64,000 bases of DNA from Pontederia crassipes (lineage: Eukaryota > Streptophyta > Magnoliopsida > Commelinales > Pontederiaceae). Position numbers and translations under genes: made by a program. Position 1 is the first letter of the stretch. Every line of letters starts with the position of its first letter. Under the pieces are notes generated by a model. That model saw only the letters and a program-made list of their open reading frames with translations. It did no database searches and was not told the DNA's origin. The stretch is from NCBI GenBank assembly GCA_030549335.1, contig CM060194.1:21454171-21518170 (forward strand), written 5' to 3'. Shown in pieces: positions 41,885-53,584 of the stretch.

Positions 41885-42291
41885 GATTCCTAGTTTTGCC
41901 TGCTAATTAAACTGTTGATTGGGATCGTGAGGAGGAGGTGAGGTCTGGGGATGATCTCCATTTCGAAGAAATCGTCACCAAGGGGCTTTTGCAGCACGCA
42001 AAAGAAAAGAAAAAAGCATCTCACCCCGTGGACGAAATGTTTATGCTTCGGGTCAACGCCCTGCTTGGTTATCAATATGTATTGGTCCCTGCAACGAGGC
42101 CAAGTGCCCCGATTGACGTGTTTGTTATATTTTAGTAGCAAGGACATGAGATTAGCTGATTACACTGTTTTTCTTTTCCTTTTTTTTTTTTTTGAAAGAT
42201 TAGTGTTTCTGGAATCGTTCACCATAAATTAATGTCCGTATGAAGAGAGAGGGGAGAGAGAGTGAGCTGGACCTAAATGATGATGTAAGTT
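41885..42291 (-). promoter_or_regulatory. 5' flank of the fusion gene
   Basis: On the minus strand an in-frame TAG (41891-41893) lies just upstream of the ATG at 41884, which supports that start. The interval to the Mutator-like element is only about 400 bp, so the element (boundary 42301) sits in the proximal promoter. A poly-T/A run is at 42181-42193. I cannot define a TATA box with confidence. Confidence 0.35.
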
Positions 42292-42300
42292 TTTATTTTC

Positions 42301-44911
42301 GGAAATAATGGGTGTCCCCCTAACTAAAATGGGGGACATTCTTCCATATCAAGGTGCCCGTCCTATTTGAATTGGATTGGCACCGTTGAAATGTGAATTT
42401 TTTATGATGAACCAGTGGTTCACTATGAAAAAAAATCATCGGTTCATTCGAATGCGTTCAGCCCGTGAAGGTGAGTACAAAAGGGCGGGGTAAAAATTTT
42501 TTTACCCATTTTACTCGTTCTCTCTCTCACCTCTCTCGCTCTCTAGATCCGCAGCCGTCGAGAAGTCCGTCGATGACGAGATTTCTGCGAGTGCGATTGT
42601 CGGCGAGATCTCCGCGTCCGACCATCCTAGATCTGTGCAAGTACGACCGCCGGCGAGATCTCTGCATCCACAATCGTGTCCGACCAGATCTGACGGACGC
42701 CGACCAGATCTAGTCCTCGGCGACCTCATCCACCTAGATCCGCACGGAGCCGATGAGATCTAAGCCTCGATGACCGCCGCCGTCGACATCTGCGACCTCC
42801 GAGAGCGTGTCGATTCCAGATCCGTCCACGTCTGTGTCCGCTGCCGATGATATCTACGACCTTTGACCTCCTATCACTTCCTCCGTGTTGCTGTCGACCT
42901 CCCGCAACCCCGCACCATCGCAGCCACCGAGCTCGCCCACCTCGCCGCCACTGCTGTTGTCGAGCCTGCCCGCCCTCCGCTGTCAAGCTCGCGCACTGCC
43001 ACCGTGACAACCTCCCGCGACCCCGCACCACCGCTGACCCCTCACATCGAGCGCCGCCACACTCCGCCACCCCCTCACGCCGCGAGAATGCCGAGTGCCA
43101 TTGCACGACGTATGCCGAGCACCGCCGAGTTCGACCGTGCGCCGCCGTCGACCCCACACGCCGCGACCCTGCCGCATGCTGCCGCCGCACCTTTCACGTT
43201 GTAATTAGTTGTTAGTCGGCACTATAATTTGGTGTTAATCATTCTATAATTAGTTGTAATTTGCTAAACATGTAATTTGTTATATTGCTTAGGACTAAGC
43301 ATGTAAACTGGCTAAAACTGCCAGTTTCGTTTGTGCTCTTTAATATTATGAAGCATGTAAACTGCGATGAAGCATGTAAAATTCTTGAAAACTTATGCTA
43401 TGCTAGCATAAAACCTCATGCGTGTTTCATTCCTTTCAAATTGTAAGCCACAAAACCTCATGCATGGTTCATTCCTTTTCAAATTATAATAAGCCACAAA
43501 AAAGGCAGGATGCAACTTCACAAAATGTTATCTACTTACCACAAAGTTAATCTACACAAACTAGTAATAAGAAATCATTTGTACATAATCAGCAGTTTAT
43601 AAAAAGTACTTAATTGTCTTGAGCGAGTCACCACCCTGTACAAGATAACACCCCTCATGTCGTGCCCTCTTCATTCTTTCTTTCCAATTCCATGCGACAA
43701 GTTGTAGATTCCACAGGAGTGGCAATTATGCACTTTGTCCTCATCGAGTGATCACAGAACTTTGAATGCAACTTGGAGTCAGGTGAAGAATAGCGATGAA
43801 GATTGTGCTGTTGACAATCACTTATCTATACCAGCGGGAAGTCCGGAATGGGCAAGAATCAACAATTACAGATTCCAAATTCTCAATTACAGATTCCACA
43901 TACATCAACAAGCTCATTGGAGTTTGAGGGGGGAAAATCAACAAAATAAGCCAATCTAAGGAAGTTAATCTATACACAAGAATGTGAATGCAGTGTGTGT
44001 GCGGGGGTCGCATCATGGCATGACGAAGGTCGGCGGGGTCGCGGTGTGAGTGGGTCGGCGGCGGAGCTCGAGGGTGGTGTTCGGCAGCGTAGTTCGAAGG
44101 GGGTCAGCGGCGCTCAGAGTTCTCGAGGTCGGCGGCACTAATGCAGTGTGTGCGGTGGGGTCATAGCATGAGGGGGTCAGCGGCAGAGCTCGAAGGCGGC
44201 GTTCAGCAGTGTAGCTCAGAGGTGGCGTAGGCACTGCGACAAACAGAGGATGGCGGGGGTTGCGGCGTGAGGGTCGGAGGTGGAGCTCGGAGGCATGCTC
44301 GAGGTCGGCGGCACTCGTCGTGCTCGAGCTTGGCGAGGAGGTCGCGGCGGGGGTGCTCGTCGGTGGGGGTGCTCGTCGGCGATGAGGTCAGAGGCGAGCA
44401 GATCTACCGGGATGCAGTTGCACGGGGGTCGCAGGCTGTCGCAGATCTCATGGCGGTGGGCAGATCTGGTCGGATGCGATCGTCAAGGTGCAGATCTCGT
44501 CGGCGGCGTGCAGATCTGGTCGGATGCGGTCGTCAAGGCGTAGATCTCGTCGACGGCAGACCGAACTGGACGGACGCGATCGCAGAGGCAGAGATCTTAT
44601 TGGCAGCGGGTCGAGTTCGCCGTACGGAGAGGAGGAAGGGGGAAAAAGCTCAGATGTGCAGATCAATCGGCGACGGGCCGATTTCTGGTGGCGTCCGTTG
44701 TGAGAGAGTGAAAGAGGTGAGAGAGAGAGAGAGTAAAAGTAAAAGGGGAGAAATTTTTTACACGGCGCCTTTTGTACAACGGAATCAGATCGGACCGCCC
44801 ATGTTTTTTTTCATGGTGAACCACTGTCGACCGCCTGATTACGATGAAAAACTGCATTTTCATCGGCACCCGTCCGATGCCCATTTAAGTTGGGGGATAC
44901 CCATTATATCC
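42301..44911. mobile_element. non-autonomous Mutator-like element with long TIRs, 2.6 kb
   Basis: A perfect 9-bp duplication, TTTATTTTC, lies at 42292-42300 and 44912-44920. The termini are GGAAATAATGGGTGTCCCCC and, reading in from the right, GGATATAATGGGTATCCCCC. Similarity continues inward for at least 250 bp (the GTGGTTCAC box, a ctctctctcacctct tract) and then, more loosely, through GC-rich sequence with recurring gagatct and gaccagatct motifs. The 9-bp TSD and long TIRs are typical of MULEs. Proline- and arginine-rich frames in the GC-rich arms look compositional. The centre (43200-44000) is AT-rich. No MURA transposase is seen. Confidence 0.88.
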
Positions 44912-44935
44912 TTTATTTTCTCTCTTTTTCATGTC

Positions 44936-46170
44936 TAGGGGTAAAGATTATTGCGCAGGCCGCATGGCCTGCCCAAAGGCCATGCCGACTCGACCCAGCA
45001 TAGACACGGTTTGCGCACAAGACAATGGGCCGTGTCGTGCTACTTCATACCAGGCCGATCATCTGCACTATAGGTATGACACGATATGAAACGGTGAATA
45101 CGAATCCGGCACGACACATTATTTTTTTTCGTGCCAACATCGACCGTGTATGGCGCACAAACATGGCCCGCGCTATGATCACACAACCCACGTTATTTCG
45201 CTTTGACAACACGTTCACGGTCGTGTTCACGGACAACACGGGCCATGTTAAAATTAACACAAAACGCGGACCATGTCGAGCTATTTTTATTACTCTCCGT
45301 CATCTATAAAACACGGCCCAACTCCTCCTCCCTCTTCTTAACACTTCCTCATTCCCTTCCCCACATGACCACATCATACACATCTCTCATTTTCACTCTC
45401 AATCTTCTTCCTCTTCTCTCATTAAATATTTTAAATAGCATTCTCACAATAGTCGCTCTTAAACTCATTTTCAGTGATATTATCTTTTCACTTGAAATTA
45501 ATCTAAATAGCGACTGTTGCGAGTATACTATCATAATTACTCAATGAGAGTTTAAAAATTTTAATATCTACAGGTGGCTAGGAGCAGGGCGAAAAAGTTC
45601 AAATGAAAAATAAAAAAGAAGAAAAAGAAAAATGGGCCGCCTGACTCGATTTAGTCGGCCCGATCAGGCCGGGCCCGAACCATGTCAAGGTCGAAAACTG
45701 ATCGTGTGACATGACAGCCCGCAGCACAGTTAAACACAGGTTATATGGATCCGTGAACCCAGACGATGTCATTGGTCAAGTTGGACCCAATCCGATCCGA
45801 CCACAATTCGAAAGGTGGTTGGGTCGAGTACATGTTGGGAAATCTTAACACGAGTCGATCTGACCCGATTCAAAAATTCAAATATCAATTTATTTTTTGA
45901 TATTTTTTACTTTTTTTATTTAATTTTAAATCATGTTAAATAATATTAAAATAAAGTGTTTTAAGCAAGAAATAAATATTTAAATATTTGAAAAATGTAT
46001 TTTATACTTTAAAACAAATGTTAAATAATATTTTTCATATTAAATAATACAAAAATAATAAGAATTTTTTTTAAAATGATGATCGATTATCCGACCATCC
46101 AACCCGATCTGACCCGGGTTGAGTTGGGTCGAGTAACCCTTGAACACCTCTATCAATCACATCTATCTGT
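44936..46170. mobile_element. probable hAT-type remnant(s)
   Basis: The sequence at 44936 starts TAGGGGTAAAGATTATTGC, and that at about 46160 reads, on the minus strand, TAGAGGTGTTCAAGGGTTAC. Both are common hAT MITE-type termini, followed by GC-rich blocks (ggccgggcc, gacccgatctgaccc). They do not form an obvious matched pair and the 8-bp flanks differ, so this may be two overlapping, damaged copies. No coding potential is seen. Confidence 0.4.
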
Positions 46171-48176
46171 TTCTATCTATCCTCCATTTTTTTTGTTAGG
46201 AAATTGGGGTGATATAGCTGAATTCGTCAAAAAACTTTACGAAGAAATCAAAATCTAGAACTAATGATACATTATCTCTGTTTTGTTTTATCATAATCAA
46301 CGAGAATGAGCAATATGCCAATATACAAGTTGATCAATTCCTCTTTCTTTACATGGTACGGCCAGAATTTATCACGAAATCTTAGCACTCCACCACCCTC
46401 ACCCCCCATAATTACTAACCTCTGCGATCTTGTCGCACCCATCGAGAAGACTTGGTCCGAGTCTGGTCCTCTCTTTGGGTCAACTTTTGATTTCAATATA
46501 ATCATGTTAAGTTTTTTATAATAAGAGAGAAAAGTAACTAATTTTTAAAAAATTTGTGAACTCGTGATACACACTACATTTGCCTTTTATTTCTTTTTCA
46601 TTTTTTTGACATTTAATTCACAAATACTTCTACTTCTGCTAAACTTGAATTAACTTTTTCAATAATTAATTATTATTCAATCATGATATTGCGATGTATA
46701 AGAATTCTCAAAATTATAATTTTAGCAGTAAAGAGTGATAATTGAGTCGAACTATTTTAAAATATATTAACTTTCATTAATTAAATCATATTGGAAGAAA
46801 GATTATAAGATGTCGGTGTAATTATATTTAACCACCTCTACTTTTTCATATATAAATATATGTGTACATAAAGATATAGACAAAACTTTTACCATTGTAT
46901 TTTTATTTGTAAAATATTATATTTAAAAAAGTTAACTAAAATTTAAAAAATGATGAGCATTCATGCATCATATACAGCCACTATTTTTTTTGTTCTCTTT
47001 TAGAGAAGATATATTCCGGATTTAATACAACAAAAGCTTCTTCTCGTGTTAAAATTGGATTAAGTTTCTTTAATAGTTAGTCTCATCTAATATATTTTTA
47101 AAAATATTTCTTGTCATTTTTCACTTTATATTATAAAAAAGATAATTTGTTACTTACTAACATTCCTGCTTATAAATACTATTACAGCAGAAATATATAT
47201 TTTTTTGTAAAACCCAAGAATATAAAAAGGGTAAATTTTTAAAAGATAAAATTTTATGAGCATGTTATGTGGCAGGAATTAGTGCCATTTTTATTTTCTT
47301 AATAAATATTTTCATTGTTTAATTCAAACCAAATTAAATTAACCTATTTACTATTTAAACTCATTTATATTGCATATATAATTCATACATGCTTTTCCTT
47401 TTGTCTATTTCAAAATAAGATACTTTTTCTTTGTTTAACCCACAGAAAAGAGTACTATATTATTTAGTTACATAATAAAATGTTATTAATTATTATTACT
47501 ATTTTGTTTAAAACATTTCAAAACAATAAAAATAGATAGTTTTAGATAAAAAAACTTATTGTCATTAAGGACTACGATATTTATTTCTCTAATTAAACTA
47601 AGAATTTTACTTATAATCAAATATATTTTCCATTTATATTTAATTTTATTTTAACTTTAGGATTATGAATAAAATTATCTTTTATAAGAAACTATGATAA
47701 TATAATTTTCACTTTCTGAAAAAAAAAAACAATATTTAGTTATATCTGTATAAATAATTCAAAATTCCGAAAATAACAGTAAGCTATATTATTTATTTGA
47801 CGAATCTCATTAACTAATGGAAGTTGTAAAGGAATTAAATATTTCTTTCTAGAAACAAATAATACTAATCTAATCAAATTAGATTTACCGTATGGATCTT
47901 TTATTTTTAGGCTTATGAATATTGTTGTCTTATTATCTAATCAAATTAGTTTTATTTTGAACTTTTACAATTTTTTTGTTAGGGTAGTTGAATTCCACGT
48001 CTAGGCAGTGTTTTTTTAAAATTTTATACTGATCTCAGTCATAGTCCTAATATTTATCGATATTTAAAGATAACATTGAGAAGATCAGATATACAAAAGT
48101 ATTGAAGGATTAAATATTAGTATTAGTGTTGGTATTAACGTTGAAAGAATCAGATACATGTTAGGGATGTGAAAGT
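46171..48176. other. AT-rich non-coding stretch
   Basis: Its composition is like the Helitron block at 12-22 kb (short ataat/ttatttt motifs, frequent tcctaat-like words), but I see no CTRR-hairpin terminus. I find no gene. Confidence 0.45.
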
Positions 48177-48181
48177 TCTAA

Positions 48182-50670
48182 CGTAACACCGAAAATTCCA
48201 TGGAATTTAAAATTTTTATTAATGCTGACGTCGTATCAGCAGAGTCTGAAACCTTCTGACCCGCTATCATCACCGATTAACGATCTTAATGGACGCACTA
48301 CCGAATGATCGAAATACTTTCAGACGTCCAGAAGTGCAACAGACAGAAAACGAACGGGGAACTGATCTCTTCACATGACTTTTCATTAACACATGGATTT
48401 TGAGGGATTTAAAGGATCACGAAAACCCCTTCATTCAAGGCTATAAGAACCCGTTTATCTACCTCTCTTCTTCTTTTCATCTTCACTGTTGTTCCTGATT
48501 CTTCTCTATGTGTTTGTGCTCCCTCTCCATTGGTCTCGACCAAAGCACGAGAGGGCAGATCCGACAAATCCTTCAGGAGCGAACGACACAAGAGGATGAG
48601 GGGGAAAACTAGAGTTCAATCCAGCAAGGACGAACCGCGAAGTGCGACTAAAAAAAGTGTGTTTTTGCGATCTGGGTCATGGGGTCACTTCCAGACAAAT
48701 TTTTGCATGTTCTAAGGATCTTATTAGACTTAAGAACCTTTCTAGATTGGGTAGTATGCATGCCTTAAGGTTCTATTATAAAATCATGATTGATCACGTC
48801 GATGTTTGATGAACTGAATGCCTTTATTGATGATCTACATGAAATGATGTTTGCTACTATATAGATCCATTCTTGTATGATGTTTGATCGTTCTAAAGAA
48901 TAGTATTTGCATGAAATGATTTTAGAAATCCTTAGTTGAGATCCGATTATAAATGATATGTATAAAGGTTGAAACGTCGCATGTGAAGAAAAGAAAATAG
49001 ATTTGGACTATGTTTACCTAACTGCATGATCAAGAATTCTTAGATATGTAGTATTCACATCTTGAAGCATGTTAGTTGTTAGATTTATATGTAAACATGA
49101 TAGGGTTTATGTTTGGGTTAAAAACTTGATTAAAAACGTAAATATCCACAATGACATACGGTTTGCCGATCTGAAATAGGCGACTGGAACCTCTTTCGAG
49201 CGTCCGATTCATCTCGACAGAAGTATAGTGACATCTATATCGGGCGTCCAAAACCTGATCAGATGCAGAACGAAAGTCTAAAACATGACCGAATTGAAAA
49301 ATGTTGAGACTCGAAAATGATGATGATAATCGGTCGATTGACCAAAAGTTTTTTGGATGACCGATTTGAATTATCACACCGTAAGAGCTTCCAATGGATG
49401 GCAGAGAACCATTTTCGATTGACCAAGGAAGACGACTATTTCCAACGATGACAGATCGAGTTTTCGGCCGACCAAAACTCTTGACCGAAAGTTCGAGAAT
49501 CTCCTTACGTATAAGGGATGATCGAAAACCTTTTGGTCGACCAATTCATATATGATCAATGGACGATCTTAGAACGAACGATTGCACTCTTTTCGGTCGA
49601 CCGATGAACATAAACAAAATGAGTGTCCGCTCCTCTTTTGGACAATCACTGAATGCACACCAAATGGACGACTGCTCGACCTTCGGACATATGATATGTG
49701 AAAAGAAAGAATATGACTTTAATTTAAACTACTTGATTTGATAAGTTTCTCTCCACTTGATTGATACCGATTGATATGAACCTAAAGGATGATTCAAAGC
49801 CACCTTGTTCTCTGCAGCCTTGATTGATCCAAGTGATAAAAAGAGGTGCATGATTAATAAGATAAAATGAGGGTTACCATTTGCCTATCTAGATGGGAGG
49901 TTTTCCCTATAAATGTTTCTGCTTTAAATGAGGTCATCTTGCCCAACGGGGCACTGGCCGTGACATTGCTCCCTCATTGGTCCACCATGGTATTCCATAA
50001 AAGCTCTCCAATCCGTGGATAAGATGAAAGAACACGAATGGCTAAATATGAATGGAAGGACTTTGTCCTTATGAATATGAACATAGGAACATGAATTATG
50101 AACCATGAATACGAACATGAGTATGACTATGGAATGAAGGACTATGATAAATCCTCGTCCATTGATCTTATATAATGATCCACTCTTATAATTGATTTAT
50201 TTTAATTGTCTCATGCTTATTCTGATGGATTATCCTATGATCTATATGAACTCACCCTTAACGTTATGCTAATGGTTGAGTTTGCTTCCCTATGTGATCC
50301 TCATAGGTACATGAGATGATTGCGAGCTAGATGTGTGTGCGGCGACTACAGCTTAGTTGCATGTGCACATGATTATCTAGAGTTATATTAAGTCTTTTAT
50401 TTTATCGAGTTGTATTTGGAACTATGGTTGGACCTATCAAGTTGTATATGGCATGGACTTTATACGCCTTATGAGATGATATACTTTTATTCTATTTAGC
50501 ATCCACATTTTGTTTTTTATGATTGTAATATTTTATTCTTATTAAGTCTTCTGCTTACGTGTCACTCTTCTTTACCATCTGAGTCAACGAAAGAGTTCAA
50601 AAAGACCAAGAAAAGTAATACACGAATGAAAATTTCATCACGGGATGAGGTCAAATTTCGAGATGTTACA
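48182..50670 (+). mobile_element. solo LTR of a gypsy-type element, 2.5 kb
   Basis: The element is flanked by the 5-bp duplication TCTAA (48177-48181 and 50671-50675). It begins CGTAACACCG, most likely a TG-to-CG change at the first base, and ends GAGATGTTACA. A TATA-like ggctataagaaccc lies at about 48439, followed by a pyrimidine-rich leader. The region 49290-49690 has several ggtcgaccg-type palindromes. No internal region or second LTR is present, so this is the product of LTR-LTR recombination. It has no coding capacity. Confidence 0.85.
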
Positions 50671-53584
50671 TCTAATATTATGATAAGTATTAGGTTTGGC
50701 CATTTGGGATTGGTTTTAATCAATTTTATATCCCTAATTTAGGGTTAGAATTTGTAATAGATTGAAATTATATATATGTATATATATTATAGATTGAGAC
50801 GATTAATTTAATTACTAATATTTTATTAGATGGCATGTATGATCGTGTGGCGACACCACTTGTGGCACTCTCATACTTTACCTTTTCTTTTATAAATATA
50901 TAAATATACAAATGCGAATGGCAACCACAACTGAATAGCCAATCATTTTTCTTCTTTAGGGAAATGTTTGGTGACAGGAGAACTTGGGAATTCAAGTTCT
51001 CGAAACTTGAACGAGTTGAAGCAAAAGTCCCAATCGAGTGTTTGGCCATGTTCGGGAGTCAAGGGGAACTTTTTTGTTGATTCGACGTTTAAATCCTTAG
51101 GAAGTTCTCGTCGGCATTCGACATCAGTTCCCATCTGCTGGCGCCTAAAATAAATGACTCATCCTAAGCGCATTTTAGTCCTGCAACTTATCAGATTCTA
51201 TGAAACAAAAATGAAGTTTCAAGTTGCAATTAATTTCTTGAACCAGTCAATATTAGAAACTTATGTTCTTGCTAGATACCTGCTAATTGACTACCTTTCT
51301 TAATCTGGTACAACTTTTGGATCCTAGGTAGTGAAGATGTTAAGACAATGTGTAGAGGCTGATAACACGAATGTGTAGAGGTTGATGGTACCATCTAGTA
51401 CATCTTTTGGATCCGAGGTAGTGAAGATGTTAACACAACTGTATAACGCGAAGGAATGTGAAGCTAATGCTACAATATGGTACATCATTAAAGAACATAA
51501 ACTAAGCACAATACACAATGTGTAGAGACTGAACCTCAAACTAATCAACCAAAGGATGCAGAGTTTGATCAGGCGAAATGTTATCATCCGAAGAAACCAA
51601 TGTTATATAACAAAGTAGACAGGTATTCTAACAACAACAAAAAAATGGTTACTATGAACTCACAATTCAACATAAGTTTCCTTCTAACACTTGAGCACAT
51701 GCATAGAAGTAATCTCTACTAAAAAATTTAAGAGAGTAGAAAACATACAGATAATACATATGGCAAAAACCAACATACATATCAGTTCACAATTAACTTT
51801 AGCAACATAAGTTCAGCAAGGTGCGCCAAATGGCAAAAGGTTAACATTTTGTTCAACATATGTCAACATTAAGCTTAATCCATATATGACAATAACCTGC
51901 AAGGGACAGTCCAACAAAAGGATACATGATTGTCCCACATGAGCACATGAGTTGACAACATAACAATACCAAGTAACCAAGTACACATTACACATGATAT
52001 TTTGGTTCAAGGCTCCCCGCAACACTTGTCAATTATAAAAAACTGAGTTCATACGAAATGAAGGCACACAACGCTAGCACCTCGAAATTACTCCTACACT
52101 TGCACCTATAGTTCATCGAAGGGACTCGTCATCAACTTCAACTTCCCCAAGTTCAACATACTTCGATTGTGGCTCAATAGTAGATGGATCGTAGTGTGTG
52201 CTAAAGTAATTTTCCAACAAAGTAGATGCTACATCATAGGTATCAAATTTCTTATACGCACAGTAGCGATAACCAAACACCTGACAATCTGTCCACGTGT
52301 CATATACCCTGGACTTGCGACTTTCGTAGACAACATAATATTTTTTATTGCCATTCTAATTCTCCGTGTCTTGATATCCTACAATATGAATAAATTTGAG
52401 CAGATAAGGACCTAGCCTACCATGCTGCATGTAACAAAATTAGCATACTTAAAGGTCAATGATGACACATTGCTTGCCAAGTACTATAGTTAACATAATG
52501 ACGAATTAAAAAAGATTGACAATGTGGATTACTTGGATGGGAATCATGGATTTCCTTGTAGCATATGTTACACATTACCTAGCAACATATCATACTATGT
52601 TTTCCACTATCAATCCATTACATTGCAATTTGAAGGAGCATAGAGAGATAGAGAAACAATTGACCACCTCATGCTAAAACATGATAGGAGCTAGGTTATG
52701 TTAGTTTTTTACACTATGGCCGATTATGTTGCTTCTTTAGACTATGGCCATGTCTCTAGTTTCAAGTGGCATTTTCTTACCCTCTAGCATACTAATGATA
52801 GGAGCCAAGTTTTGTATTTTGAAGAAGTGAGGAACTAGTTTGGAGTTCTTCAAATTTCTCTAGTAGGTTATCTTGCTTTTTTATATGAATATGTCTACTC
52901 CTAATCATCATGAACAGAAGAGAATTACTCCATTCGGGTGCTTTGTTCTTGTAGATCATGTAGAGGACAGCTTCTTTTCTTTGTTAGGTGCAGTTAAACT
53001 TGTCATTTATGGGAGAAAAATAAGAAAAAAACATCTGCAACTTGTGAGTGCACGCACGAGCTCAGGAACTTGGATTTGGTGCTTTACAAAATGAAACCAG
53101 TGTGAATGTTGCTTGCTCCAGTTAAATGACTGAATGCACAAGAGTCATATAAAAAGATGTCTAAAGCTGCAACATTTATGGATTGTTAGCAATGGGTTGT
53201 ATTAATGGACACAAATACTTCAATGGTTAAATGACTAAATGCACAAGATTCTAAGAATAATTAATAATAGTGAAATCAGATTACATACCTAAAGTTGTAT
53301 CCTAATACCATTCTAACCGGTTGATACATAGTGAAGTATGTGAAACTACAAGATAAGGCACTAACATAAATATATAAGCAGACGCTATCCATAAAATCAA
53401 TATTATGTAGATTGCTAACAACCACTAACAATGTCGAAGAATAGAACTACTAACAATGTTCAAAAGTAGAAGTCATTTAATCCCATCATGCATATTGTAA
53501 GTACATATTAGGACAATGTTCGAACTAATTATCAAAAGAAGAGTGCATATTAGGACAACGCTCTAACTAGTCTCTATCTCTGAA

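Noticed and set aside
42726-43215. Overlapping Arg/Pro/Ala-rich frames on both strands
   Set aside because: They are GC-rich arm sequence of the Mutator-like element. Several frames are open at once and none resembles a protein family.
44936-46170. One complete hAT element
   Set aside because: The two ends do not form matching inverted repeats and the 8-bp flanks differ, so I report only probable remnants.
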